DNA of 64,000 nt from Zwartia panacis (GCF_030410395.1 NZ_JAUHHF010000003.1:1-64000); one strand, 5' to 3'; counted from the first letter of the stretch, positions 18,145-28,477 are shown. The notes: generated from the letters alone by a model not told the origin. Program-made: numbers and translations.

Positions 18145-20670
18145 CCGCGTCAATTCCAACCATAGCGCGCAGGCTCCAATCACAACAAGAATCACCCCGA
18201 GATCCATGATATCCAGAGGCGTGATCTTCAAGACCTCGCGTAACCATGGGATTGCGTAAACTGCGACAAGCACCATCAAAACGCCCAGACTCAAGCGACG
18301 CAGCCAGCGATTGGGCACGAGCAATCCTGCAAAAAGTGATCGAGCGTGATCCCGATTGGCCAGAATGATCAGCAAAACGCTGAGCAACAAAGCAGACATG
18401 ACGATTGTTCGAACCAGCTCTTGAGTCCAGCCTATTGCATCGAGCCAGGCATACGTACCAACCAGCAAAACTGCGACACCAAGCCCTTGGACCAGAGGTG
18501 GAAAGACTGCGGCGAACGAAAATGGAGAGTCGCTCGCCGCCCTTGGAGGACGATCCATCACATCACGCTCTTCGGGCTCGGACTCGAAGACCAGCGTACA
18601 AGCAGGATCAATCACAAGTTCAAGCAAAACAATATGCGCCGGCATCAACAGCATCGGCCAATGTAAAACCGGAGGGACTAGGGCAAGCGCGATGATGGGC
18701 ACATGAACTGAAAAAATAAAACCAGTCGCTTTACGAATGTTGTCGTCAATCCTTCTGCCTTGTGCAATCGCCGCGACAATACTCGCAAAACTATCATCCA
18801 ACAAAACAAGCGCTGCCGATTCCCGCGCCACATCCGTGCCCCGCTCCCCCATGGCCACGCCGACATCGGCTGCGCGCAAAGCAGGTGCATCATTCACACC
18901 ATCTCCCGTCATGCCGACAACTTCGCCCGAAGCTTGTAATAACTTCACAAGCCTGAGTTTTTGAGTCGGCTTGAGACGCGCGCACAGATTGACTTCTTTT
19001 AAGCGTAGTTTGAGCTCTTCGTCGCTTAACTGATCAAGCTCCGGTCCCGTCAAGGTCACTGGCATTTCAGACAAACCGATCTTGCGCGCGATCGCGACCG
19101 CTGTCGCTAAGTGATCGCCCGTCATCATCATGACCCTGACACCTGCACGCTGACACTGCGCCAAGGCCTCGGGCACCTCAGGGCGAGGAGGATCCTCAAA
19201 ACCTACCAGTCCGATGAACTCATAAACGAAATCGCGCTGACTTTCCGGCCATGAAACATGGGAAGCACTAGTCTGCCCGTCTGGTGCCGTCCAGCGCGCC
19301 TGCGCCACACCCAATACACGCAACCCCTGCGCAGCCATCTCTGCAACACGCGTATGCACAGCCTCGCGCGCCGATGATGACACTTGACAGAGATCAATAA
19401 TCGCCTCGGGTGCGCCTTTTGCCGCCAAGAAATACTCACGAGCCTGAGTGGTTTGATAAACCCGCGTCATCGCAAGCAAATCCGCAGACAGCGCGTATTC
19501 ATGAATAGCGTCTTGACCCGTTTTATTCAGGTGATCCAGTATTGAAGACTCTTGATCTTGTTTCTGAGCGCAATAGACTTGAAGTGCCCGCTCCATGGGA
19601 TCCACAGTGTCACGCGGACTGGCAAGCAGCGCACATGTCGAGACCTTGCCGGCATCACCATCGATCGCTGCGACGGTCATGCGATTCATCGTCAGTGTTC
19701 CCGTTTTATCCACAGCCAGAACAGTGATACCCCCCAGCGCCTCGACAGCCGTGACACGTCGAGTCAGCACCTTTTTCTGAGCCAGCCGCCAAGCGCCCAA
19801 AGCCAGGAACACGGTTAAAACGACCGGAATCTCCTCAGGCAAAATCGCCATGGCAAAGGCGATGCCCGACAGAATACTCGGCAACAGTGGTGCCTGATTC
19901 CACCAAATATTCAGCGCAATTTGCATCAGTGCCAAAAGCAAAGCCAGGCCACCGAGCCAGCGAATCAGTCTGCGCGCCCTACGCTGTAAAACAGACGGAA
20001 CCTCCGTGGTTGCCGCCAAATCTGTGCTGATTTTTCCTACAGCGGTTTCCTGCGCGGTCGCGATTACTTTTGCCAGGCCCGCCCCCTTCGTGACGACAGT
20101 ACTGGCATAAAGCTGAGCATCAGGCGCGCTGTCGCTACTTTGCGGAAGTTTGCTGACAGCGACTGACTCGCCTGTCAGTAAAGATTCATCCACCTCAAGA
20201 CTGCCTTCAAGCAACAGGGCATCCGCCGCGATACGATCACCCTCCCGCAGCACAAGCAAATCGTCGCGTACCACCTCCAGCCCCGCGATACGCTTTTCCA
20301 CGCCATCCCGAATCACCAGCGCCCTCGGCGCGGACAGTTCCCTCAACGCTTCGAGCTGTCGCTGGGTTCGACCATGTTGAAAAAGCGTCATGCCAATAAT
20401 GACAAAGACGACTGCCAGGAGGAAAATCGCCTCCCCCCGGTCACCGAGCGCAAGATAAAGCCCCCCCGCCGCGAGCAACATCAGGAACATTGGCTCAGTG
20501 ATCACCTCAAACACAAGTTTGAAGGCGCTGACCGGAATGCTCCCCGGCAACAGATTTTGTCCTTCCCGCTGCAAACGATCGGAGGCCTGTGTCGAACTGA
20601 GCCCCGCATTGCGAAGCAAACCGGACGACTTTTTAGGTCGGGTCAGCACGTGTTTATGATTCCTTTTCAT
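18070..20670 (-). CDS. P2-type cation-transporting ATPase
   Basis: This 866-residue inner-membrane pump has the P-type motifs TGES (actuator), PEEIP in M4, DKTGTLTMN (phospho-Asp), KGAPE, MMTGDHLATA and TGDGVNDAPAL. The C-terminal domain includes the HIVLLELVIDPACTLVF segment in M6. There is no N-terminal metal-binding Cys domain, so it is not a copper or zinc P1B pump. The PEEIP signature points to the Ca2+/Na+-type P2 group, but the ion cannot be fixed. It is upstream-adjacent to aspA (22 bases apart) on the same strand. Confidence 0.88.
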   Translation of the reverse strand: MKRNHKHVLTRPKKSSGLLRNAGLSSTQASDRLQREGQNLLPGSIPVSAFKLVFEVITEPMFLMLLAAGGLYLALGDRGEAIFLLAVVFVIIGMTLFQHGRTQRQLEALRELSAPRALVIRDGVEKRIAGLEVVRDDLLVLREGDRIAADALLLEGSLEVDESLLTGESVAVSKLPQSSDSAPDAQLYASTVVTKGAGLAKVIATAQETAVGKISTDLAATTEVPSVLQRRARRLIRWLGGLALLLALMQIALNIWWNQAPLLPSILSGIAFAMAILPEEIPVVLTVFLALGAWRLAQKKVLTRRVTAVEALGGITVLAVDKTGTLTMNRMTVAAIDGDAGKVSTCALLASPRDTVDPMERALQVYCAQKQDQESSILDHLNKTGQDAIHEYALSADLLAMTRVYQTTQAREYFLAAKGAPEAIIDLCQVSSSAREAVHTRVAEMAAQGLRVLGVAQARWTAPDGQTSASHVSWPESQRDFVYEFIGLVGFEDPPRPEVPEALAQCQRAGVRVMMMTGDHLATAVAIARKIGLSEMPVTLTGPELDQLSDEELKLRLKEVNLCARLKPTQKLRLVKLLQASGEVVGMTGDGVNDAPALRAADVGVAMGERGTDVARESAALVLLDDSFASIVAAIAQGRRIDDNIRKATGFIFSVHVPIIALALVPPVLHWPMLLMPAHIVLLELVIDPACTLVFESEPEERDVMDRPPRAASDSPFSFAAVFPPLVQGLGVAVLLVGTYAWLDAIGWTQELVRTIVMSALLLSVLLIILANRDHARSLFAGLLVPNRWLRRLSLGVLMVLVAVYAIPWLREVLKITPLDIMDLGVILVVIGACALWLELTRLYFFAQHATVSTRFALDHDRGKLG

Positions 20671-20692
20671 CTTGGCATGTCCGGAATCCTGT

Positions 20693-22120
20693 TTATCGAA
20701 GCGGTAACCTCGGCATCGTCATGGACTCCGGTTTCAAAATGTCATCGAGTTTTTCAGCGGTCAGCAGCCCGCGCTCCAGCACAATGTCATACACACGCTT
20801 ACCCGTGACGAGCGCTTCTTGCGCCACCTCCGTCGCATGTTGATAACCGATGTAGGGATTCAAAGCGGTTACCAGAACAATGGATCGGTCAAACAACTCC
20901 TTGATCCTTGATTCGTTGGCCGTGATGCCGCGCACACACTTATGCTCGAGCGTATTAAAGGCATTAGTTAAATGCGTCACGCTGCGAAACATCGAATACG
21001 CGATGACCGGCTCAAAGGCGTTGAGTTGCAGTTGCCCGGCCTCGGCAGCGAAACTGATCGTGACATCATTACCGATGACTTCATACGCGACTTGGTTGAC
21101 GACTTCAGGAATCACTGGATTGACCTTGCCGGGCATGATGCTCGAACCTGCCTGGACGGCCGGCAGATTGATTTCTCCAATCCCTGCGCGCGGCCCGCTC
21201 GAGAGCAAACGCAAGTCGTGACATATCTTTGAAATTTTGACGGCAATGCGCTTGAGCACTCCCGAGAGTTGCACAAAGGCGCCACAATCTTGTGTCGCCT
21301 CGATCAAGTTCGGTGCTGTTTCCAGAGGGAGTCCAGCGATGCTAACCAGATGCTGTCGAACTTTACGCGCGTAATCCGGATGTGTATTGATTCCGGTCCC
21401 GATCGCGGTCGCCCCCAAGTTGATCTCGCAAATCAGGGGCAAGGCTTCGCGCAATCTCAACACATCCTCGCCTAGCATCACTGCGTAGGTCCGAAACTCC
21501 TGTCCTAATGTCATCGGCACAGCATCCTGCAATTGGGTACGACCCACCTTGATGATATCTTTAAATTCCTCGGCCTTGAGCTCGAAGGCTTCTTGCAGAC
21601 TGATCATTCTGGTCAGCAAACGCTGACAGCCGCGGTATGTCGCCAGTTTGAGGGATGTCGGATAGACATCATTGGTCGACTGACTCATGTTGACGTCTTC
21701 ATTGGGATGCAAGAATTGATACTGCCCCCGCTTGTGCCCCAACAGCTCAAGAGCCCGGTTCGCAATCACCTCGTTGGCGTTCATATTGGTTGAGGTGCCC
21801 GCGCCACCCTGAATCAGATCGACAACGAATTGTTCATGCAGATTGCCCTGCAAAATCTCCTTGCCAGCCGCCACAATGGCTTCACATTTTTTTGCATCCA
21901 GCATGCCCAACTCTTGATTGGTCAGCGCGGCGGCAATCTTGATTTCCGCAAGCGCTCGCACCAGGTCTGGATAGTGTGAAATCGGCAAGCCCGTGATGGG
22001 AAAATTCTCGATCGCCCGCAGCGTATGGACACCGTAATAGGCTTGAAATGGAACATCGCGATTTCCGAGCAAATCATGCTCTGAACGCGTATTGTCTGAA
22101 TCGATGCTAACAATGCTCAT
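20693..22120 (-). CDS. aspA: Aspartate ammonia-lyase
   Basis: This 475-residue enzyme reversibly splits L-aspartate into fumarate and ammonia. Visible motifs are GGAGTSTNMNANEV, the loop signature GSSIMPGKVNPVIPEVV and NEDVNMSQSTND. These distinguish it from argininosuccinate lyase and fit aspartase; the close relative fumarase C is less likely given the N-terminal sequence. The ATG at 22120 is preceded by GGAG at 7 bases, so the longer in-frame start is not used. Confidence 0.92.
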   Translation of the reverse strand: MSIVSIDSDNTRSEHDLLGNRDVPFQAYYGVHTLRAIENFPITGLPISHYPDLVRALAEIKIAAALTNQELGMLDAKKCEAIVAAGKEILQGNLHEQFVVDLIQGGAGTSTNMNANEVIANRALELLGHKRGQYQFLHPNEDVNMSQSTNDVYPTSLKLATYRGCQRLLTRMISLQEAFELKAEEFKDIIKVGRTQLQDAVPMTLGQEFRTYAVMLGEDVLRLREALPLICEINLGATAIGTGINTHPDYARKVRQHLVSIAGLPLETAPNLIEATQDCGAFVQLSGVLKRIAVKISKICHDLRLLSSGPRAGIGEINLPAVQAGSSIMPGKVNPVIPEVVNQVAYEVIGNDVTISFAAEAGQLQLNAFEPVIAYSMFRSVTHLTNAFNTLEHKCVRGITANESRIKELFDRSIVLVTALNPYIGYQHATEVAQEALVTGKRVYDIVLERGLLTAEKLDDILKPESMTMPRLPLR

Positions 22121-22182
22121 GACGAGTCTCCGCAAAGGGACACAACCGACCGACAGCGTTCGGCTGTTTCACCTATGCTAAC

Positions 22183-23307
22183 TCAACCATCCGCATTTCT
22201 CTCCAGAAAATCCAGAAACAACTGGCACACTTTTTCTGGCTGTTCCTGCTGGACCCAATGTCCCGCCCCCTCGACCAGATAAGTCCCTTGATAACGCGTG
22301 GTCAACGACCCCTCTACACGCTCCAGACCGCCAGGCGTCTGGTATACCCCCCAGTCCTGCTGACCGCCTATGAATATGGACGGCACATCGATTGTTTTAC
22401 CCGCGAACACTCCTAGGTCCTTGTCACCCGGATTGGTTCGGTAACCTTGCAGGCCTCCCTGAAATCCCGTGCGAGCATATTCATCGACATAAAACTTCAG
22501 CTCAGTCTCGGTGAGCCATTGGCATGCCGAGATTGCCTGAGCCGAAGGCATTTCTGGCGCGACAGACTCGGCCATGCCCTGATCCAGATCCATCACGTAA
22601 TAACGCGGCAGTTTTTCCCACTCGCTTGCCGTCAGTCCCTTCAAACGAAATGGTTTGTTCTGCTTCCAGTCCGCACTTTTCATGTGATAGTAGGCGCGCA
22701 AAAAATCATGCAAGCCGTGTTTCGCATGCCACATGTTTTCGTTTGCTGGTTCAGTTGCGTAGTAACGCATGTAATACTTTCTGGGAGGATCGAGCTGTTT
22801 GAGCTCCTCGTCAATCTGGCTGGGTGCAAAGGGCTTGACCCCCTCATTGGCCGTATTGAATGGGAGCGCCACGGGTCCGCCACGAAACGGGGAACTCATC
22901 ATCACCACGGAACGAAACACATCGGGACGCATCAACGCGCACCAACCGGCAAGCGGCGAGCCCTGATCATGTCCAATGATGGCGGCAACGCTGCGATAAC
23001 CCAACGCAGCAACCAATGACAGGACATCATGGGCTTTATTCAAGGTACTGAAGGGGCGCAAATCATCGTGATAAGACACCCCCGCCCCGCCGCTTTTTCC
23101 GTAGCCACGCACATCTGGGGCCACGACGTGATAGCCCTGACTCGCGAGCGGCAGCATCACCTTTCGCCAGCTGTAAGCCAGCTCGGGAAAACCATGCAAC
23201 ATCACGACAAGCGGGCGGCCAGGCACGTCATACCCGGCCTCCAAGATATGCAGGGTAATGCCATTGACATCGTGAATCAGTCTGGAACGGATACCCTCTG
23301 GCAGCAT
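22183..23307 (-). CDS. Epoxide-hydrolase-like alpha/beta hydrolase
   Basis: This 374-residue protein has the alpha/beta-hydrolase order HGFPE (oxyanion), GHDQGS with an Asp nucleophile, and GAGHWVQQE with the catalytic His. Tyr residues in the cap region (YYMRYYATEP, YVDEYARTG) can be the epoxide-activating pair, which together with the Asp nucleophile favours epoxide hydrolase over esterase. The substrate is unknown. The gene is coupled to the Bug receptor gene upstream (one base between them), suggesting that an imported compound is processed. Confidence 0.8.
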   Translation of the reverse strand: MLPEGIRSRLIHDVNGITLHILEAGYDVPGRPLVVMLHGFPELAYSWRKVMLPLASQGYHVVAPDVRGYGKSGGAGVSYHDDLRPFSTLNKAHDVLSLVAALGYRSVAAIIGHDQGSPLAGWCALMRPDVFRSVVMMSSPFRGGPVALPFNTANEGVKPFAPSQIDEELKQLDPPRKYYMRYYATEPANENMWHAKHGLHDFLRAYYHMKSADWKQNKPFRLKGLTASEWEKLPRYYVMDLDQGMAESVAPEMPSAQAISACQWLTETELKFYVDEYARTGFQGGLQGYRTNPGDKDLGVFAGKTIDVPSIFIGGQQDWGVYQTPGGLERVEGSLTTRYQGTYLVEGAGHWVQQEQPEKVCQLFLDFLERNADG

Positions 23308-23308
23308 A

Positions 23309-24274
23309 TCAATTGCGCTCTAAATTGATCGCGTCTGCTGTTTTTTTCCAAATCTCAAGTTGAGACTTGTTGAATGCAGCCATTTCCTGTGGGGTTGAGC
23401 TTTGCAGTTCAAATGCAATCCGGTCAAGCTGCTCGCGCACGTCCTTGCGGGCAGCGACCTCTTTCATCGCTTTTGCCACACGATCAACCACATCTTTGGG
23501 TAAACCGGCCGGTCCGAATAAGCCCGCCCAAGGCACGATCGTCATCCCCTTGATGCCCAACTCGTCAGCAGTCGGCACATCAGGAACCAAGGGACTACGA
23601 CTGGGCAACAAGGCCATCAATACTCTCAATCGCCCCTCTTGCACCATTTGCAGAGCGTTTCCAGGCGTGGCCAGCAGGACCTGAATTCGTCCGGCAATCA
23701 AATCAGCCGTCGCGGGAGCATCACCCTTGTATGGTACATGCACCATTTTGAGCTTGGACTCTTCAGCGAACTGGGCTGTCGTCAAAATACTGGTTCCATT
23801 GCCACTTCCATAATTGAGCTTGCCCGGATTGGCTTGCGCATAGGCAATCAGCTCTTTCATCGTTTTGGCGGGCACATCTGCGTTCACAAACATGAAAAAT
23901 CCGAATTTTCCAACCATGGAAATCGGCGTGAACGCAGTCAAAGGATCATATGGAGGCACTTTGCGCATCGTGGGCGCGCCGTTCAAGCCTGTGGTCGTCG
24001 CGAACAGGAGCGTGTAACCGTCCGCGGGAGCGTTCATCGCCGCCAACCCTGCAATCGCCCCGTCAGCGCCAGCCTTGTTGTCGATAATAATAGGCTGTCC
24101 GAGACTTTCGGATAAAGCCTTCATGACGATCCTTGCCGTCTGGTCCGCGGCGCCAGCAGGAGGGAACGGGACGATCATGCGAATAGGCTTGTTGGGATAG
24201 CTTTGCGCAAGGGCGCCAACGCTCACCCCCAACACACAGGCACCCAACACCAGCGACTTAAGAAATCTCTTCAT
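23309..24274 (-). CDS. Bug-family periplasmic solute-binding receptor (TctC type)
   Basis: This 321-residue protein has a signal peptide ending near GALAQ and then YPNKPIRMIVPFPPAGAADQTAR, the signature of Bordetella uptake gene (Bug) receptors. These bind small carboxylates or amides and often work with TctAB permeases. No permease is adjacent, as is usual for orphan Bug genes in Burkholderiales. A ribosome binding site GAGGAC lies 7 bases before the ATG. It shares a transcript with the hydrolase downstream. Confidence 0.9.
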   Translation of the reverse strand: MKRFLKSLVLGACVLGVSVGALAQSYPNKPIRMIVPFPPAGAADQTARIVMKALSESLGQPIIIDNKAGADGAIAGLAAMNAPADGYTLLFATTTGLNGAPTMRKVPPYDPLTAFTPISMVGKFGFFMFVNADVPAKTMKELIAYAQANPGKLNYGSGNGTSILTTAQFAEESKLKMVHVPYKGDAPATADLIAGRIQVLLATPGNALQMVQEGRLRVLMALLPSRSPLVPDVPTADELGIKGMTIVPWAGLFGPAGLPKDVVDRVAKAMKEVAARKDVREQLDRIAFELQSSTPQEMAAFNKSQLEIWKKTADAINLERN

Positions 24275-24446
24275 TTTTTAGTCCTCTTTTTGATTTTGTA
24301 AGGCAGCAATGCGCATTGATAAACCGCCCCATCAATACTGTCTACAAGGGTTATCCCCTGAAGAATCCTGAGTTTGTTCTCGCGACCTGCGCGAAAGCCA
24401 TAAAATGACAAAAAACCCTCTACCCTTATCGGAAATTCCTCTCGAC

Positions 24447-25445
24447 ATGACTCAGCCACGCAACATCGCAATTATTGGAGCAGGTCTCGCAGGTTTGAGT
24501 TGCGCCCAGGCGCTGACCGCGCAGGGACACCTCGTCCAGCTTTTTGAAAAAAGTCGTGGCGTGAGCGGCCGCATGAGTACCCGAAGCTTCGAATCCTGGG
24601 CCTGCGATCACGGTGCCCAATATTTCACGGCAACAGACCCCGCCTTTCAACGTCAAATCGAGGTCTGGCAAGCGGCAGGCGCCGCGGCGCTGTGGGATGC
24701 GCAGATCACGAGCTATGACGCTCAGGGCTGGCAGCCTGTCAAACCCTCAATGGGTCGCTATGTCGGCACACCGTCGATGACAGCGCCAGCTAAATTTTTG
24801 GCGAAAGATCTGACGATCCACTTTTCGACCACGATCGATCAGCTGCTGCGCGAAGGCAAAATCTGGAAATTACATTCAAAAGAACACGGCCTGCATGAAA
24901 CCCGCTTTGACATCGTCATACTCGCAATCCCCTCTAAACAAGCCGAGCCGCTGGTGCAACCGCACTCGAATCTCCTGTTTGACCGCTGCAGGGATGCTGT
25001 CATGGTCCCGACCTGGGCCTTGATGGTCTACGCGCACAAGCGTCTGGCCCTTGATTTTGATGCTGCCTTTATCAATACGGGCATGTTCAGCTGGATCGCC
25101 AGAAGCTCAAGCAAACCCAAGCGACAATCCGAAGAAGCCTGGATCGCGCATGCGACCTCGGACTGGAGCCGCGCGCACGAAAATCTGACCAAGGACGAAG
25201 CTGCACCTTTACTCACAGAGGGTTTTGAAAAGCTCACCGGTATTCGACCAGAAATCTATCAAACCCATCTGTGGCGATACGCAAGACTCGGCCACGCCAC
25301 GCACCATGGGCATATTTTCGACCAATCTCTGCAACTGGGTTTATGCGGAGACTGGACCAGTACAGAAAAAGTTGAAGGCGCCTGGCTCAGCGGTCGGGCT
25401 GTGGCACTTGATATCGCCCAACAATCTGAGGCCGCCTCGCGATGA
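24447..25445 (+). CDS. FAD-dependent amine-oxidase-like oxidoreductase
   Basis: This protein of about 332 residues has a dinucleotide-binding N-terminus IAIIGAGLAGLSCAQAL, then RMSTR, DHGAQYF and a C-terminal FAD-contacting segment LGLCGDWTSTEKVEGAW. It matches the small renalase-like/NAD(P)-binding flavoprotein group. The substrate is unknown. The start at 24447 places the Rossmann motif at the usual position; an in-frame ATG at 24405 is possible. It overlaps the ion-channel gene by 4 bases. Confidence 0.8.
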   Translation: MTQPRNIAIIGAGLAGLSCAQALTAQGHLVQLFEKSRGVSGRMSTRSFESWACDHGAQYFTATDPAFQRQIEVWQAAGAAALWDAQITSYDAQGWQPVKPSMGRYVGTPSMTAPAKFLAKDLTIHFSTTIDQLLREGKIWKLHSKEHGLHETRFDIVILAIPSKQAEPLVQPHSNLLFDRCRDAVMVPTWALMVYAHKRLALDFDAAFINTGMFSWIARSSSKPKRQSEEAWIAHATSDWSRAHENLTKDEAAPLLTEGFEKLTGIRPEIYQTHLWRYARLGHATHHGHIFDQSLQLGLCGDWTSTEKVEGAWLSGRAVALDIAQQSEAASR

Positions 25446-26257
25446 CACGCGCTGCACATTCTTTAAAAGATCGGATGTACACACTGATCTTTACCAATGA
25501 AACGGCGGCAGGTCGACTTTTTGATAAAACGCTGATCGCATTGATCTTGCTCTCCCTTGTGATTGTTATAGTCGACAGCGTGGAGCAAATCGCCCGCTCT
25601 TTTCACTCCTTGCTCTTTGGGCTGGAATGGCTCTTTACTGCGATTTTTACAGTGGAGTATGCGGCTCGCCTGTATTGCGCAAAAAACCGCAGAAAATATG
25701 CAACTAGTTTTTTTGGACTGATTGACCTGCTCGCGATCTTACCAACCTACCTTGCTTTGTTTTTCCCCGAGCTGCATGCCTTGATCGATGTACGGGTGCT
25801 TCGCCTGATCCGGATCTTTCGCGTGTTTAAGCTGACCGCCTACATGCAGGAATACTCGCATTTGGCCAATGCGCTGAGCGCCAGCCGTAAAAAAATTCTT
25901 GTTTTCCTCTCGTTTGTCTTGATGGTAGTTTTAGTGATGGGCACGCTCATGTATGTGGTGGAAGGTCCCGAACATGGCTTCACGAGTATCCCCATCGCAA
26001 CCTACTGGGCTATCACAACTATGACTACCGTCGGTTTTGGCGATCTCACTCCCAAGACCGATCTGGGCAAACTGATTGCATCGACCATGATGCTCATGGG
26101 CTGGGGCACACTCGCGGTACCAACTGGCATCGTCACCGCTGAAATGTCTCGCACACGAAACCATCGCAGACATAGCCAAGTCACTTGCCCCGAGTGCGAA
26201 GCCGATCATCTGGATAAACAAGACCACTTTTGTCGGGACTGTGGCGCCAAGCTCTGA
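25442..26257 (+). CDS. Voltage-gated-type potassium channel with C-terminal zinc ribbon
   Basis: This 271-residue membrane protein has six hydrophobic segments, an S4-like helix with regularly spaced Arg (RVLRLIRIFRVFK) and the selectivity filter TTVGFGDLTP. Bacterial Kv-like channels have this plan. The C-terminus carries two Cys pairs (CPECEADH and CRDCG) that form a rubredoxin-like zinc ribbon. The gene overlaps the FAD oxidoreductase by 4 bases, so they are co-translated, though no shared function is known. Confidence 0.88.
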   Translation: MTRAAHSLKDRMYTLIFTNETAAGRLFDKTLIALILLSLVIVIVDSVEQIARSFHSLLFGLEWLFTAIFTVEYAARLYCAKNRRKYATSFFGLIDLLAILPTYLALFFPELHALIDVRVLRLIRIFRVFKLTAYMQEYSHLANALSASRKKILVFLSFVLMVVLVMGTLMYVVEGPEHGFTSIPIATYWAITTMTTVGFGDLTPKTDLGKLIASTMMLMGWGTLAVPTGIVTAEMSRTRNHRRHSQVTCPECEADHLDKQDHFCRDCGAKL

Positions 26258-26403
26258 GCATCGGTTGCGAGAGGTCCAAAACCTCTCAATTACTCGCATT
26301 TGAGAGCTCGTTTCCGGATATTCCACGCTCAACCGAATGAGATACGGGAAAATGGCATGTGATTTAAACGCACCTGCCACCAACACTCATCAAGAAGAGC
26401 AAT

Positions 26404-27696
26404 ATGTTTAAGAAACTCATTTTGGCGCCCATCGCGGCGGTCGTCGCGCTGTCCGGCTGCGCTCCCACCGGATCATCGTCATTCAGGGACATGTCAGCGG
26501 CCTATCGCGAAGTCCTTGAAAGCTACGCGAACGATAACGTCTTACTGAACATTGTGCGTTCATCCAAGAACATGCCGGTCAGTTTTCTCGATATGCCTTC
26601 GGTTATCGGCACAGGCAGTGTGGGCGTCAATGCGGGTCTGGGTACCAACATTTACAGCAACGCGCCTGGTTCGGTGAGCGGATTCTTCTCTGCGGACCCG
26701 TCAGCTGGTCTGTCGACCTTTGCCCCAAGCGTCGGCTTGAGTGTGAACAGTGGCTTTAACTTTACGCAGTCTTCGCTGGATAACTCGCAATTCATGAGCT
26801 CTTTCCTCAGCGACATCCGGCCTGAGGTTGTCGCGAGCCTGACGAACAATCAAGTCGGTCCCAAGTCCATTTTGTACTCTTTGGTGATCGACACGATTGA
26901 ATTGCGAGACAAGAATAACGTCGTCATCTCCAAGTACTTCAACAATCCCTACCTGCCGAACTACGAAGAGTTTCAAAAGGCGCTCTATACATTGATTGAA
27001 GCGGGCCTCAGCACTGAGATTGTGATGGAGAAACACGTCGTGTCGGCGCCGATGAGTGCCGATGCGTTAAACAGAAACTTGGTCGCAGCAGTTGCTGCGC
27101 AAGCACAGCCTGGCGTGATGGTGATGCCTGTCAAAACTGGAGGCGTCACTCAATATCAGATGGTGCGAATGGTGCCAACCACACGCATGTGCCTAAACAA
27201 ACAATCTGAAGAAATGGTGTTGGGACACACCTTTGCCGAGTCAGCATTTTGCAATAGCGAGGCAGTCGGTATCCTTCCCAAGAAAGCATTAATGCCTGCG
27301 ACAGCTGCGGCGCTCAGCTCGGCCGGGGTCAACAAGGATAGTCGTCTAGTGATCAAGTTACGCTCTACACGTAATGTCTTTGATTTTCTTGGCACACTGG
27401 TCAACCTACAAAACGGAAACCCTCCGCGCATGATCAAGATCATGAACTCGGATGCCATCGCACTGAATCCTAGCCTCATAAACGATAATTCTTCAGCGAT
27501 ACCTCTATTTATTGTTGAAAAAGGCCGAACCTCGAGACATGCCATCACATCCGTTTCCTACCAAGGACAAACGTATTCGGTACCCTCAGAGTCAAACAGC
27601 TACACGAGGGAAGTGCTGACTCTGCTTTCTCAGTTACTCACCCTAAACAAAGTACCCGGTTCAATCCCAGCCTCTCCTGCGGTACTCATTAAGTAA
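26404..27696 (+). CDS. Large lipoprotein of unknown function
   Basis: This 430-residue protein has a short signal peptide with a lipobox (LSGC at the cleavage site), so it should be a membrane-anchored lipoprotein. Ser follows Cys-Ala-Pro-Thr-Gly rather than Asp at position +2, so outer-membrane sorting is likely. Early in the chain there is a Gly/Ser-rich segment around residues 60-130, then a folded part. No named family is recognised. It precedes the type II thioesterase by one base between stop and start, which places it at the edge of the peptide cluster. Confidence 0.75.
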   Translation: MFKKLILAPIAAVVALSGCAPTGSSSFRDMSAAYREVLESYANDNVLLNIVRSSKNMPVSFLDMPSVIGTGSVGVNAGLGTNIYSNAPGSVSGFFSADPSAGLSTFAPSVGLSVNSGFNFTQSSLDNSQFMSSFLSDIRPEVVASLTNNQVGPKSILYSLVIDTIELRDKNNVVISKYFNNPYLPNYEEFQKALYTLIEAGLSTEIVMEKHVVSAPMSADALNRNLVAAVAAQAQPGVMVMPVKTGGVTQYQMVRMVPTTRMCLNKQSEEMVLGHTFAESAFCNSEAVGILPKKALMPATAAALSSAGVNKDSRLVIKLRSTRNVFDFLGTLVNLQNGNPPRMIKIMNSDAIALNPSLINDNSSAIPLFIVEKGRTSRHAITSVSYQGQTYSVPSESNSYTREVLTLLSQLLTLNKVPGSIPASPAVLIK

Positions 27697-27697
27697 A

Positions 27698-28477
27698 ATG
27701 GGACAAACCACCGTCAAACATGGTTCTTGGCTGATATCTCTGACGCCATCAAAAGCCGGAAATGTATCTTTGTTTTGTTTTCCATATGCGGGCGCGGGAG
27801 CGTCCGTTTATCGAAGTTGGAATAAGCTTCTTTCCGATGACATTGATGCGTTCGCTATTCAGGCACCTGGTCGAGAAACACGCTTCCTCGAACCATTTGT
27901 CAGCAGCATCAATGATCTGGCTAATCAAGCGGCACAGGCGATCCTGCCAGAAACTGATAAGCCAATCATTTTATTCGGACATAGTCTGGGAGCGGTTTGC
28001 GCATATGAAACCGCAAGGGTGTTAGAGCGTTTAGGCCGCTCACCCGAATTATTGATTATTTCCGGGCGGCAATGCCCCGGAACAGCTTCAAAGCGCGCTC
28101 CGATCGGACATCTTTCCGACGAACAATTTCTTGAGCACGTCCGAACATACAAAGGAACACCTTCAGCCGTTCTTGAGAACAAAGAACTGATGGAGCTACT
28201 ACTTCCTTTGTTACGTGCGGATTTTAATTTGTCAGAACAGTATCGTCCCAAGCTGGAGCCGATGCTGTCCTGTCCGATACTCGGGCTGGGCTCATCGCAG
28301 GACGAGTGGCTGGATCGCGAAACACTACAGGCTTGGGGAAAGCTTACTCGAGGCGGTTTTGATACGCACTGGTTTGAAGGTGATCATTTTTATCTGAACC
28401 AACAAACTGAAGGGCTTTTAAACGTTATCAAAGAAAAGATTTCAACGCGTTTACGCGAAGTGAATTATTTACCTTGA
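27698..28477 (+). CDS. Type II thioesterase (GrsT-like)
   Basis: This 259-residue cytoplasmic hydrolase has the motifs FCFPYAGAGASVY, GHSLGAVCAYE with the nucleophile Ser, and GDHFYLNQ with the catalytic His. Type II thioesterases remove wrong or stalled acyl groups from carrier domains of nonribosomal synthetases. It directly follows the lipoprotein gene and belongs to the peptide cluster. Its 3' end overlaps a small gene on the other strand by 13 bases. Confidence 0.9.
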   Translation: MGQTTVKHGSWLISLTPSKAGNVSLFCFPYAGAGASVYRSWNKLLSDDIDAFAIQAPGRETRFLEPFVSSINDLANQAAQAILPETDKPIILFGHSLGAVCAYETARVLERLGRSPELLIISGRQCPGTASKRAPIGHLSDEQFLEHVRTYKGTPSAVLENKELMELLLPLLRADFNLSEQYRPKLEPMLSCPILGLGSSQDEWLDRETLQAWGKLTRGGFDTHWFEGDHFYLNQQTEGLLNVIKEKISTRLREVNYLP

